Source: Cytidiella melzeri
Lineage: Eukaryota > Basidiomycota > Agaricomycetes > Polyporales > Irpicaceae
Assembly (NCBI GenBank): GCA_022592445.1
Contig: JABYQR010000282.1
Span: 1 to 60,576, forward strand
Length of the DNA: 60,576 bases
Direction: 5' to 3'
Part shown: positions 11,431 to 22,365 of the stretch, in pieces
Layout: each line of letters opens with the position of its first letter
Position numbering within the stretch: position 1 is the first letter of the stretch
The notes under the pieces: model-generated
What the model saw: only the letters and a program-made list of their open reading frames with translations
Databases searched by the model: none
Told to the model about the DNA's origin: nothing
Translations under genes and position numbers: made by a program

Positions 11431-12310
11431 TGATGTGGTTGCCTTTGCTCTTGTGTTCTGCGTTGTGGTCGCCTTTGCTGTCGTGTTCACCCCCGTTCTT
11501 GCTTGTCCAATACTGTTGTTTCCCTGTTCTCGTACACTGTCATTCACACCATTGTCGTAGCCTTTTGATAGCCTATTACCATTGCATCTTAATATAAACC
11601 ACCTGTCTGATTGTGAAAATCGATACATTGAACACCTGGTGCACACTGCAAGAGTACATTAGGCTGTATGCTAACTACAATTGTACATGCCTTGTCGTTA
11701 CACTGTCTGTATAGTATACAAGGTAAGTCCAAATCACGATCTTACCCAGATATTGGTCGCTATCCACGGAGTATATCAACCAGATAACTGACTATTGATA
11801 TCAAAGGGATGCAAGCGCAGGACATATCGCGACGCTATCTTTTTTCGCTAATTCGTGCATACATGGCCAGACATCCCAATGCACCCTGGCTTCGCCTGGG
11901 CATGTATGGACCTTCTTTGCCATGAAAACTGCTACATAATTCAATGATGTGCCATTTTCCTGTGCCTTTTCACCCAAATTCCAGAAAAGGCAAGAGAAAA
12001 TGGGGATATGTGGCAGTTTTGTGTGTGAACACCGCACATCATGCTCCATTATTATTGAAAAATAGTTGTTAAATATCTTGAATATTATTTACCTATTGTG
12101 TGAATATCCTTGGTGCCCAATATTGGTGAGATATTCTGTAAGGAAATGTGCGGGACGTCAACAGCTAGCGCTGCGCGCGCTGTATACTATATGATTGACA
12201 TACTTGAATACGAACGAACGTTATGTGTGCAATTTGTTATCATGATCATGTACAGGTATAGAGTGGATATACAAAGTCACTGGGGAAAAGTTCAAAGTAA
12301 CATCTGCATC
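11431..12310. other. 3' end of the large transposon and spacer
   Basis: Two non-coding islands are shared with the second copy in inverted orientation. One, at about 11677-11705, ends CGTTACACTG. The other is a hairpin at about 11880-11905 (GCCCAGGC/GCCTGGGC on the minus strand), with a further shared block near 11810-11845 (GTCGCGATATGTCC). Spacing between the islands is conserved (about 185 versus 187 bp), so the transposon probably extends at least to 11.9 kb. Confidence 0.5.
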
Positions 12311-12514
12311 TCTTCAAACACTGGAACTAGAGCTCGTGACTGATGCGATTGTGCTTGGAGGCAGCTGGTTCTGATGCGGGGGGCGTGGGCCAATAGTCTT
12401 GAGGCAACGCTCTCTTCGAACACTGGATCTAGAGCTTGTGCCTGATGCGTTTGTGCTTGGAGGCAGCTGGTTCCAATTCGAGGGGCATGGGCCAACAGGC
12501 TTGAGGCAACGCTC
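12311..12514. repeat. 102-bp tandem duplication
   Basis: Two adjacent units start TCTTCAAACACTGG at 12311 and TCTTCGAACACTGG at 12413. Both contain GTGCTTGGAGGCAGCTGGTT and end in GAGGCAACGC. A partial third start (TCTTCG) follows at 12515. Roughly one base in ten differs between units. Confidence 0.85.
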
Positions 12515-13200
12515 TCTTCGACTTATTTACAGGCGTGAATGCCTGGTCCCACCAAAACGTCAGTGACGGCTCAGACTGCGACTTCACAATGACTCGAATG
12601 TTACTCACCGCAGAGACTGGGATAAGTGGAACGCGCTTGCGGTGCTCTTGGCTACCAGTATGCAGGTGTAGAGTATGACACGGAGTGTTATTGCGTGAGT
12701 AGACTGCTTTGGAGGATGAAAGCCAACTGATAGCGAGACGCTGCTCAGGATAATACTTTGGAAAACGGGGCTACTACCGCGCTCCGAACCTGGTACAAAT
12801 GTTCTACCACGTGCGGAGGAAATCGTGAGTTTCTAGCCACTTATTATAATATAAAATGAACCCAATCAGCGAACAAAGACTGCGGAGGTCCCAACAGGTT
12901 GACACTCATGCAAAAGAGCTAGTAAGGTAGCCTGTTGACGTCGGCATGGATGAGTTATGAATTGGACCGACCGTCTGTATTCAGTAGCTGTCAACTCAAA
13001 TAGTTTAACGAGTTGTGGCCATGATTCTGAAATCCTCTAAGCCGTATGTTATAAGTCAGACACCCAGATTGCATACTTGCACTCGAAGGGTATGCGTGTG
13101 GGCTCAATACACTCCTAGAGCGGCGAGGCGTTCGACGCGCTCATTCACAGGAACGGTCACATGATGCTGTCGCAACAAAATTCTTGGTCCGAAGGTTCCC
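12515..13200. other. Spacer, no gene recognised
   Basis: No coding-like frame or repeat was found. Confidence 0.4.
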
Positions 13201-13209
13201 ACGCTCCGT

Positions 13210-14760
13210 GTGGAACAGCGTTCGAACCTCAACCACCACCACCTCCGCCACTATGCTGCCCTTGTGCGACCACTAGGATATACATACAACACATCAACGT
13301 CATTCGACGACATATTACGACGAGCGACAGAAATGGCCAAGCATTCCCAACATTCGACGGTACCCGCCTCAGCACCAACGTCACCTGCAGTTGTTCGCGG
13401 CAAGTCTGACCGTACTTCAACCTGCAACACCTCAACAAATTCTTCAGAGGGCACACCGGCAACTTCAGAGCTCGCCGTATACCCCCGCGGCCTCGTTTAC
13501 GTCACCTTATACCCCTCTAAGCTTGCGCTCCTTTTCGACATCCACCGCCTCCTCCTTGGCTACCCCCGCTTTGACAACAGCGAGTAGACGGCTAAGTCTC
13601 TCCCTCTCTCCTGAGGATAGCTTTCATGCAAAAGGAAGAAAAGGCATAGCGGATATAGCAGATAACTGGCGTAATCGCGCGCATGAAAATGGTATCAAGG
13701 TTGGGGAGGAATCGTGTTTTGCAGATGACGAAGGTGCATATATGCGGTTCTTATGGATTCTCGACTTACTCCTGACTCGATTGTAGATGATGATGATGAT
13801 ATCGACTTGGATACCTCAAGCTTTTTCTCCGCAGACAGAGGTATGTCGGTTGTCTGCATCACACTACCCACAACTAAGCGCCGCTACAGCTTTATTACCT
13901 GCGCCATTCCTGTCGACTCAGCGCCGCGCACGCGCCTTCACTCAGGCACTTCTGCATGTCCCTGCCTTACCTACACTTAGGACTTCGCAGAATTTGGTAC
14001 TTGGGAAGGGTAAACGTGCACGGGGGTAACTGTCATGAGGAGTAATCAAGAAGAGCTCATGCGATCGGTATGGCAGGTCTTACCCCTACACCCGCAGTTC
14101 GATTGACGAATGTTTCAGTTATTCCCATCTTGGCAAGGGTCATTTAATGGCGCGAGACCATCCTTGTCTGGCCTCGAGAACGAGCGTGTCATTGCAGCCC
14201 TGCAGCATGGATTAATATCCAATGCTGAGCTTTGATCGCTCTTGCATCTTATTTGGTCTCCGGATGTAAGTGGCATATCTTTGTAAGCAAATCAATGTTA
14301 ACTTCTTACGTAGAGCCCCTTTTTGAAGGTTCCCTCCCTTCCATATCATTCCTTGATAAGCATTCTTTCCAAAATCCCCTCTGACGAAGACAGCAAAGTG
14401 TTCAGGTCCGGCATCCTCAGAGATATGCTGTACGGTATGTCGAAAACGTATTTTGTATAATCCTACCTTGGCTTAGTTTCAACACAGAAATTGCACACGC
14501 CGCTGTTACTGCCCTTGTGGCTAAGATAGATGGGAATCTGTTTTCTGACTGGACAAGCCTTATGACCCAGGTAGTTCGCGCCGCCATGGACTGTCAAGGT
14601 GTGTCCAATTCTGTTGATTAGTTCTGGTAGGTTACACGCGGGTTGGATAGCCTTTACTGCAGAGCAGATGAGCAGGCTCTCAGACATTTTGCGTGCGACT
14701 CGTCGACATTGATAGAAGTTCGCGTTCAAGGTTTTTAGTGCCGACCGCCTTCGACAACAA
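13210..14760 (+). pseudogene. Decayed uncharacterised basidiomycete gene
   Basis: Coding-like exons follow one another with plausible short introns. A Ser/Thr/Pro-rich N-terminus leads to LSLSLSPEDSFHAKGRKGIA and DIADNWRNRAHENGIKVGEE. After an intron at about 13740-13787 come an Asp run and DLDTSSFFSADR. Later blocks are SWQGSFNGARPSLSGLENER with VIAALQHGLISNAEL near 14120-14235, KVPSLPYHSLISILSKIPSD near 14330, and TALVAKIDGNLFSDWTSLMT near 14510. Frame breaks and stops (for example TGA after NAEL) show the gene is broken. It resembles uncharacterised agaricomycete proteins and has no named domain I can identify. The chromovirus is inserted just after it. Confidence 0.45.
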
Positions 14761-14813
14761 CAGCAAGTACATTATGTGTCTAGTTCTTGCTCTCACGTCA
14801 TGTATATATATGT

Positions 14814-15538
14814 TGTAACAGTTAAGGTTACACTCACCAGATAGTTGTTAAACTTGAAGGGGAGATAGTGAGATAGAGAGTAGAGTGTTGGTGAGAGTGA
14901 GTACTGGGGAGTACGAAGTAGTCCTTGATCAACAGAGTGGATAAGACTGAGGGGATATGCCCTCAGGAGTGCCTCTATATATACATGAAGGGGAGGACCC
15001 CAGGTACTACCCTAAGACCCCTAATACCTACATGAGTAAGCGAAGTAATCTACCTTACTAAGCATGCCCTATGCCCTAGTGGTGCCACTTCAATAATCAA
15101 CCAATAGCAATTGTCCCCATGACCTGACCCCATGACCCAGCTCCAAGGCTAGACTTGTTCTAGCTTGTTCTAAGACAAGGCTAGACTTTTCCAGAAGGTT
15201 CTATGAACTATGACATCATCTAATGGAATGTTCTAAACTATGACATCATAGTTCCAGCAAGTTCCACAAGGTTCCAGAGAGTTCTATCATGTGATACACA
15301 AATAAGGAAAGGAGCGCATCAGCGCATCAGAGACAGAGGGCGCATCAGCACATCAATTGATAGGCACTGAGAATAAGCGCCGGAATAGGCGCCTGATAAG
15401 CGCCAGATAAGCGCTGGATAAGCGCTTAAATAGACGCCGGATAAGCGCTGGATAAGCGCTTGACAAGCGCTTAAATATTCCCAATAATACCGTTGCCTGG
15501 TAAGGCAAGTCTTGTAGAAACATTGAAAATCTGTGACA
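14814..15538 (-). repeat. 3' LTR of the chromovirus
   Basis: The 725-bp LTR ends in TGTAAC/TGTGACA on the plus strand (TG...CA). A TATATATAG box reads on the minus strand near 14976-14985. A cluster of GATAAGCGC words lies at 15376-15475, probably in U3. It is nearly identical to the 5' LTR. Confidence 0.95.
15376..15475. repeat. GATAAGCGC motif cluster inside the LTR
   Basis: About eight copies of AAGCGC-type words, spaced roughly 11-16 bp apart and many preceded by GAT, occupy the U3 end of the LTR. The same cluster is in the other LTR at 22996-23095. A cluster of this sort in U3 could bind a transcription factor, or it may be a simple minisatellite. Confidence 0.7.
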
Positions 15539-15774
15539 TTACCCCCCCTTCTTGCTTTGAACTCCGTGCAAAGAGTTTTGAACGAACACCTTGGTCATTG
15601 AGTCCACTTTTTCACCATTGTCAAGAGGGTGCCTAAGCAGTTCCGAGTGACTCTAGCGGCTTCTACCGACGCCCCTGACGGGGTTCACACCTCATTGGCT
15701 GATGGTAGTCTAGTCCGTACCCTCCTCGGTTGCGTCATTGGATCGTGGATGATCCTTGGTGTGTTGTTCGTGAC

Positions 15775-18177
15775 TTATACACAGTAAATCGTAGCTGAGC
15801 GAATAGCTCGGGGATGATCGTCGTAGAATTTCTTGATCGCTTCTTGAGCGTGCGTGATGTTTTCTACAGGTTCCCACGTGTCGTCGTTTGGTCCGTAGCC
15901 TTTCCAGCGTATGTAATACTGAAGCTTTTTGGCACGACCTGTACGTCTTGACTTGAGAATCTTCTCGACTTCATATTCTTCTTCTCCGTCGATGATATCT
16001 GGCGGAGGCATCTCCAGCTTTTGGCCTTCGAATTCAGGTTCGTTATACGGTACCAACTTGCTTGCATGGAATACAGGGTGTATCCTTGGTGAACGTTCGG
16101 GCCATTCCAGTCTGAATGTGACCGGCGAGAGCTTTTCAGCAATCTTGAATGGGCCGTAGTACTTGGCTGACAGCTTATGTCCAGATTTTTGGTAGTCTCT
16201 CAGATCTAGCATGACCTGATCGCCTTCGTTGAAGGGGACCTTCTGGACGTGCTTGTCATAGTACCACTTCATGCGTTCAGCCGCAAGTTGTAACGCCGCT
16301 TTAGCATGCTCTTGAGCTTGCAAGCGGTTCCACATGATGTCATTCATGTCAGACCTTTTCAGGTCCTTAGTGAGTGTTGGACCAGCTCTAGGGTGTCTGC
16401 CGTATTCGAGGTAGAAAGGCGAGTGCTTAGTTCCCTCGTGCGCTGCATTGTTGTATGCGAACTCAGCCGAACTGAGCAGTCTAGCCCAGTCGTCATGTAG
16501 TTGATCAACGTAACAACGCAGGTACTGTTCGAGTGTTTGATTAACTCGTTCAGTTTGACCATCAGTCTGCGGATGATATGCAGTAGTCATTGTAGATTCT
16601 ATCCCTAGCATTTTACACCATTCCTGGAATAAATCTGCTGCGAATTGTGGACCTCGGTCGGAAATGATTTGCAAAGGTAACCCGTGAAGGGTCCAGACTC
16701 TCTCATAGAGTAGAGCTGCAAGGTCTTTTGCCGAGAACTCGTTTACAATAGGGAAGAAGTGCGCCCTTTTGGTGAGGCGGTCTACGACTACGCAGATAGC
16801 ATTGAAGCCATCAGACTCCGGTAACTGAGTAATCAAGTCGACAGTCATGATATCCCATGGTTCGGCCGGAACCGGATTAGGGATGAGTGGTCCATAAGGC
16901 TGTTGCGGACGAGTCTTCATCCGTTGACATGTGTCACAGCCTGTCACGTATTTCTTGACATCAGTGGTTAAACCTGGCCACCAGTAGTTTCTCGAGATCA
17001 GTTCGTACGTTTTCCATCTGCCAGGATGTCCGGCAGAAGGTAGATCGTGATGCATCTGGATGATTTGGCGTCTCAGATCTAATTTCTGATCTTTGGGGAT
17101 GTAGACTTTTCCACGGTATAGGAGTAATCCGTTCTCAAAATTCCATTCCTCTAGTGATTTCTTGAACTCCCTAGGACCAGAGTTAAGTAACTGCTGATAG
17201 TCCTTGGTAACTTCGTCGTTCATGAGTGCTTCCTTGACCCGTCTTAGGATTTCATCATCGTTGATAGGCGAGTCATGAGAGTTTTCGATAGCAGAGATGG
17301 CAAAAAACTCGGGTTTAAGGAGAATTTTGTCCTCGTTATCGGAATTTACCCCCTCTTCATGATCTGGCCTCCTGGACAGAGGATCTGCGGTAAGCATGGT
17401 CTTTCCGGGTTTGTGCCGGAGCACGAAATTAAATCGCGTGAGGTATAACGCCCATCGCGCTTGTCTCCGAGTCAGCTTCTGGGCATTCCTGAAATATGTC
17501 AGGTTTTGGTGATCCGACCATATTTCTACGGTAATCGGATGTCCCTCCAGATGTTGACGATACTCTTCCAGGGCGCGGATAATAGCCAACAACTCTTTAT
17601 CGTATATCTCATAATTACGTTCATGGACGTTGAGTGATTTAGAGTAGAAGGCTACTGGATGCCACAGCTTGTCAGCTGGGTCCAGTTGTGATAGTACCGC
17701 TCCTGTAGCAAAGTCGCTAGCGTCTGTTTCCAGACGGAAAGGGTTTTCGTCATCTGGTATCCTCAGAATGGGTGCTGACGTAAAAGCCTGTTTCAGACTT
17801 TGGAAGGCCTGTTCCTGAGCATCTTTCCAGATCCAGGATTGGTCCTTCTTTGTAAGAATAGTGAGCGGTTTCGCATGTTTAGCAAAGTCCTTGATGAAAC
17901 GCCGATAGAAATTGGCGAAGCCTAAGAAGGCTTGGACTTGCTTAACCTTTTCAGGTCGCGGCCACTCAGTAACTCCGGTGAGTTTGGCTGGATCCATCTC
18001 GATATGTCCGTGAGAAATGATCATGCCTAGGTACTCAATGCGATCCTTTTCAAAAAAGCATTTTTCCGGTTTGGCAAATAGATCGTTCTCGCGTAGACGC
18101 TTGAGCACTTCCTGTGTGATACGACGGTTTTCCTTCTTGTCTTCAGTGAAGATGAGGATGTCGTCGAGATACACCAT
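15775..18177 (-). CDS. pol: Chromovirus pol, C-terminal part: RT (from YLDD) - RNase H - integrase - chromodomain
   Basis: This 800-residue open frame begins at the RT active-site box VYLDDILIF. It continues through the RT thumb, RNase H (LETDASDFATGAVLSQ, YDKELLAI, WSDHQNLTYF) and the integrase H2C2 zinc domain (HHDLPSAGHPG...CDTCQRMK). The DDE core has TVDLITQLPES, IISDRGPQFAADL and AYHPQTDGQTERVNQTLEQY. It ends in a chromodomain (YEVEKILKSR...YYIRWKGYGPNDDTWEPVEN) that would guide integration to marked chromatin. All catalytic acidic residues are present. It is separated from the N-terminal part of pol by one-base frameshifts, so as written the polyprotein is not continuous. Confidence 0.95.
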   Translation of the reverse strand: MVYLDDILIFTEDKKENRRITQEVLKRLRENDLFAKPEKCFFEKDRIEYLGMIISHGHIEMDPAKLTGVTEWPRPEKVKQVQAFLGFANFYRRFIKDFAKHAKPLTILTKKDQSWIWKDAQEQAFQSLKQAFTSAPILRIPDDENPFRLETDASDFATGAVLSQLDPADKLWHPVAFYSKSLNVHERNYEIYDKELLAIIRALEEYRQHLEGHPITVEIWSDHQNLTYFRNAQKLTRRQARWALYLTRFNFVLRHKPGKTMLTADPLSRRPDHEEGVNSDNEDKILLKPEFFAISAIENSHDSPINDDEILRRVKEALMNDEVTKDYQQLLNSGPREFKKSLEEWNFENGLLLYRGKVYIPKDQKLDLRRQIIQMHHDLPSAGHPGRWKTYELISRNYWWPGLTTDVKKYVTGCDTCQRMKTRPQQPYGPLIPNPVPAEPWDIMTVDLITQLPESDGFNAICVVVDRLTKRAHFFPIVNEFSAKDLAALLYERVWTLHGLPLQIISDRGPQFAADLFQEWCKMLGIESTMTTAYHPQTDGQTERVNQTLEQYLRCYVDQLHDDWARLLSSAEFAYNNAAHEGTKHSPFYLEYGRHPRAGPTLTKDLKRSDMNDIMWNRLQAQEHAKAALQLAAERMKWYYDKHVQKVPFNEGDQVMLDLRDYQKSGHKLSAKYYGPFKIAEKLSPVTFRLEWPERSPRIHPVFHASKLVPYNEPEFEGQKLEMPPPDIIDGEEEYEVEKILKSRRTGRAKKLQYYIRWKGYGPNDDTWEPVENITHAQEAIKKFYDDHPRAIRSATIYCV

Positions 18178-18184
18178 GACATGT

Positions 18185-19457
18185 CTTCTAAATCAAATCA
18201 CTCAGAATTTCATTCATCATGGCTTGGAACGTTGCAGGTGCGTTGCTAAACCGAAGTACATCACCTTGGCTTCGAAAAGGCCACGGTGTGTAATGAACGC
18301 CGTCTTCCATTCGTCACCCTTTCGGATGCGAACGTTATTGTATCCCCATCTAAGATCAATCTTTGAGAAGACCTTAGCCTTGCTTAACGAATTGATTAAA
18401 TCGTTGATGCGAGGTATGGGGTACCGGTTTTTCACCGTGATGTCTTCAGTTTTCGGTAGTCTTGCACAAGGCGCAACGAGCCATCTTTCTTCTTGACGAA
18501 GAACACAGGTGCTGCAATCGGACTTTTCGATTTGCGGATGTAACCTTTTCGGAGTTCCTCTTCGATCCATTGATCTAGAGAATTCTTTTCCATTGGAGAC
18601 AGCGGGTATAGTTTAGCCGCTTTGGGAAGGGAGGCACCTTCCTCAAATTCGATCGCGTGATCGTACGGTTTGCGTAACGGCATGCGCTCTGATTTTTTCT
18701 TTGAAAAGATGTCACCAAATTCCCATAGATATTTTGGTACTAATGGTTTCCAATTGACGGATTCTTGTTCGTCAAAGCCGTCTTCAAAGCCCTCATCTTC
18801 CTTTCCAGAAAGTTCAGCGATTATTTCCGCTATTTCTTGGTCTTCTGGATCGTCTAAGTTGATCCAGTGGATGTGAGGGTTGTCCGGGTCGACATTTCCT
18901 ATTCCGTCCAGGTTGTCTGACACCGAACGTCCCTTAGGTAACTCAAGCTCATCGATCTCTTCTTGAGTTACAGTGATGTTTTTACGAGCTCTTGGGGCAC
19001 AGAGTTCAGGACATCTGGTAAATCTCCACTCGCCATTTGCCCAATCTATCTCCGGATTGTGGCGGCGTAAGAAGGTCATCCCGATAATCATTTGTTTACT
19101 ACCGAGATCAGTGACGAGCATGTGTTGTCTTGCTCTGTGCGAACCTATTTCTAGGTATGCACGTACTGAGTGAGTGATTTGACCATCTTTATTGGGAGTA
19201 CCGTCGACGTTGATGACGTTAAACGGTGATGCCAGTTGATTTGTTACCAGATTGTTACTTTCAACCACTGACTTACTGATGAACGTGGTTGTGGCTCCTG
19301 AATCTACCAGAGCTTCGACCTGCACTTTCTTTCCATATACCCAAATTGTAACCGGTAGAAAAAATGAATTCTTTGAACGCGCTACATTTTTGACAGTATC
19401 TACGGTACAAAGATCGAGGGTATCAGGGCCTAAGCGTTCATGTTCGCAGGGAGTCAC
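18185..19457 (-). pseudogene. pol: Chromovirus pol, N-terminal part: aspartic protease and RT fingers/palm, frameshifted
   Basis: Protease is recognised by EALVDSGATTTFIS near the start. RT follows with SPMEKNSLDQWIEEELRKGY, PVFFVKKKDGSLRLVQDYRK and KIDLRWGYNNVRI. Three frame breaks separate this part from the downstream frame: near 18447 (between YRKL and EDITVKN), near 18245 (between FGL and NAPATFQ) and near 18190 (between SDLI and RRHVMVYLDD). Each is explained by gain or loss of a single base. The first codon of the frame is not ATG and the frame overlaps the end of gag, so pol would need recoding or fusion with gag. Confidence 0.85.
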
Positions 19458-20904
19458 ATGACGCTTCGGAAAAAATCCTTGCCCTTGGTCGGCTTTTTCC
19501 CTTTACCCTTGTCAGGGGACGGGTGAGGAGTCGAAGGTTCATCATCTTCGGTTGGAACCTCCTCTATGTGAGCCGCCAACTCTAGGCGCGCGGTATTTAC
19601 GTTTTTTGTTTTAGACGACGAAGCCTTAGGGGCTTCGGCCTCGCTGTCCGATCCTGAGTCCTCGGCATCTGCTGCCCGAATCTTCTTCGGCGCCGAAGAC
19701 TTGCCATCCTTCTTCACTCCTTCTTCTTATCATCGGGCTTCTTCTTAGGCCGTTGAGGTTGCATCATCCGTGTTATGTCCTTTGACTTTGGATGTGGCAG
19801 AACTTTCCGACTTTTCAGTCGATTTACCTCCTTGCCTTTGCCCTTGTTCCGCTTCTCGTTCTTCTTCTTCTTTTTGTCTGCAGCGTCCACCTCCATAGGA
19901 GTGGACGTATCCTTTTCCTTCGCAAAGATCTGGCCCTGCGCTTTCTCTGGATAGACCTTCTTGTGGATGTCCAGCAAGAGGTCGAGGAACTGAGGCCAAG
20001 TTGTTGGAATTTGATTTTCATCTTTTCCAATCATGACGAGCCTCATGTCCTTCTCGATGACGTGCTTGAGCTTGTGAATAAGCAAGTCGTCTTCGTATCC
20101 TGAGAGTCTGCCAAGCGTACGGAAGCGTTCCGCATACTTGACGAAATTCTTATGTGCCAGATCCGTGTTATTGAACAAGGCGTTAAGCTCCTTTCGAGCG
20201 CCCTCCTTGTCGTCCCGTTGACCGTATTGTACCTTGAGCTCATTTTCGAACTCTTCCCACGTTCCGATCGTCTGACCCTTCGTGAGCTTCTTGATCCACG
20301 GCTCCATGTATTGAGCCGCCGCGCCTGAGAGCCGGTTCATCGCGACGGCAATACGTTGCCTGTCAGTAGCAACGTTCTCGTGGACAAGCCACAGAGAGAT
20401 CTTGTTCAACCACTCGTTGAACTTGACCTTGCCATCGGTACCGTTGAACTCCGGGGTTCGCCAATCTTGGGCTGGCGCGAGGATCCTCCTTGTCCTTGAG
20501 ACAAGGGAAGCTGATTAATCTGGTTGACCACATTTGTGATCGTCGTTTTGACCATATCCAGGTCAGTGTCCATCCGCTGGACTTGGGTGTCAGCAGCGGA
20601 CTGCGAATATAGGTCTTGAGCGACCTTATCGACGTATTCCTGGAGGTTATCCTCCAGGAGGACAGCTGGTTGTTCCAGATAAGAACCATTTGATTCATCA
20701 TATTGTGGACGATGGCAGCAGTTGCTCCCCTTCAACCGTACGAGTAAAGCCCTTTGGGCCGTGTTAGGTTGTGGAAAATATGCTGCTCAAAGTTTCAACG
20801 AAGGGTTGTAACAATCGGCGTGATTTTGCCGAAAGGAACAGAGTGGGTGAGGTTAGAGCAGCAGCGGGGGCAGCGTTGGATCCGGCGTTGGATTGAGAGG
20901 CCAT
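19454..20904 (-). pseudogene. gag: Chromovirus gag, frameshifted
   Basis: The capsid core is clear: PEFNGTDGKVKFNEWLNKIS, RLSGAAAQYMEPWIKKL, TWEEFENELKVQYGQRD and LAHKNFVKYAERFRTLGRLS. The C-terminal part is very rich in Lys and Arg, then acidic (EDSGSDSEAEAPKASSS). No CCHC zinc knuckle was seen; the basic tail may do that job. A one-base loss in a C-run at 20453-20456 separates IGEP from PEFNG, and another shift lies near 19715. The likely start is the ATG at 20904. Its frame is closed by a stop about 46 codons later, so further errors or recoding must be assumed. Confidence 0.75.
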
Positions 20905-21075
20905 TGCTTCTAATTTCTTAGTTAGCAAAGGATAAGCGAAATACTATTTCTAGTATAAGAAGAAGAGAAAACACCACTTTTCACACATTGAACTCTTGTC
21001 AGAGTTGTTTTCACACATTAAATCCTTTTCAGGAAGTTGTCACCAAATAAAATGAGGCTTGTCAGCCCATACATT

Positions 21076-21872
21076 TTATTCCATTTCCGCATATACAAAG
21101 GCGTTCATGTCGAACAGCCCTTCTAGCAATTCTAGTATGTAACCCCATCTCCGATGTATGTCTACAAAACTAATCCTGCCTAAACTCTTCAAGTCCTTTT
21201 TTAGCATCCTCCATTCCCTATTCGACATCTTGTCCGTGTGATTCTCCTTGAACCATTGTTCGATCATGAAGACACGACCGATCAGCAGCTGTGCTTTTTC
21301 TCGACGAGTGTTAGCTGGTGGCTAGAAGATTGCCCACCACTCGCGAAAGATGCATCCAACTTCTTGAGCACAGGCTCAAGCCGTTGGCAAGCTGCCGTGA
21401 CCATTGGTTCGAATTCCTGTTGACGAAGTATAAGCTTCGTCTTACGGAAGTGTAGAGAAGCGGGGAGCGGAGTGGGAGTGGGAATGTAAGCGCGTTGATT
21501 GCGCTCCTCAATACGCTGGAGAAGGGTAAGCTTTTCAGCCTTTTCCTTCTCCTGCTTCTCGATGCGGTCGAGAAGGCTGAGTTGAGACATGAGGTGAGAG
21601 ACCTGTCTCATACGATCCTGGTTCTCCTCATGCTCGATGGTGGTGCGAGCCTGCTCCTCGAGGTCGATCCTCTTGATGAGAGGCTTGTTGTCGGGATACT
21701 TAAGCCGGCGAGGCTTGCCAGCATCCTTGAACTTGTCAAGAGTCTCCTTGGAGACTGAGAGGCGTTCTTGAAGTCCAGTGACTTCGTTGCGGACAGGGAC
21801 AGAGTAGGGGGCCTTGCGGCCAGACCTAGCAGCGATGAAGCGGGAGAGAGGCATGGTGACTGTGTGTGACAA
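21076..21872 (-). pseudogene. Extra ORF between 5' LTR and gag of the chromovirus
   Basis: The frame starts MSHTVTMPLSRFIAARSGRK. The more typical start may be the internal MPLSRF. It continues for 196 codons, with a charged, coiled-coil-prone middle (LLDRIEKQEKEKAEKLTLLQ). At a run of five A (minus strand) at 21295-21299 the frame breaks. One extra A would join it to the next frame (LLIGRVFMIEQWFKE...YAEME), ending at 21076, for a total near 265 residues. It lies in the leader, about 560 bp from the 5' LTR, in the same direction as gag. I recall similar uncharacterised proteins from Agaricomycetes. It has no retroviral domain I recognise. Confidence 0.6.
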
Positions 21873-22365
21873 AGTGTGATGAGCTTGTCAGCTCAGTGGT
21901 GTGCGGAACAAAATCTCCATAAAGGAGAGGTCCTGTGTGTGCGTGGGGTAGTGCCGGCGTCGGCCTGGACTCTCTCTCCAGGTCCGGTGGTGTAAGGATC
22001 TCCGTCATGGTTCCACCCATGCGGCAAATGGTTGGCGGATCAGTATTACACTGACCCTAAGTCCGGCCAGAACAAGTTACCCGTCTACGTGCCTAGGCAC
22101 TCATGGGTTTCTAGTCCTGTTGTCTAGCTCTTATAACGAGCTGTCTGACACCAGACTCCACTATCGCCTGTGGGGAGGCACACTTTCATCATGTTGGCAT
22201 AATGCCAACCCCTGCTCTGATCAGCTCTAGGAGCGTCGGGCGAGAGGGTGATTCAAGTTGTGCACATCAAGGCAAAGCCTAGACATGACTACCACTTAAA
22301 GCCTATGGTCCGGCTACCTCTATGTCTAGAGGGTTTGTAAAGGGGCCCACGCACAGGCACAAGAC

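Noticed and set aside
12060..14760. Search for a CRISPR-like array around the 102-bp repeat
   Set aside because: Only two adjacent units without spacers; CRISPR arrays are not expected in a fungal nuclear genome.
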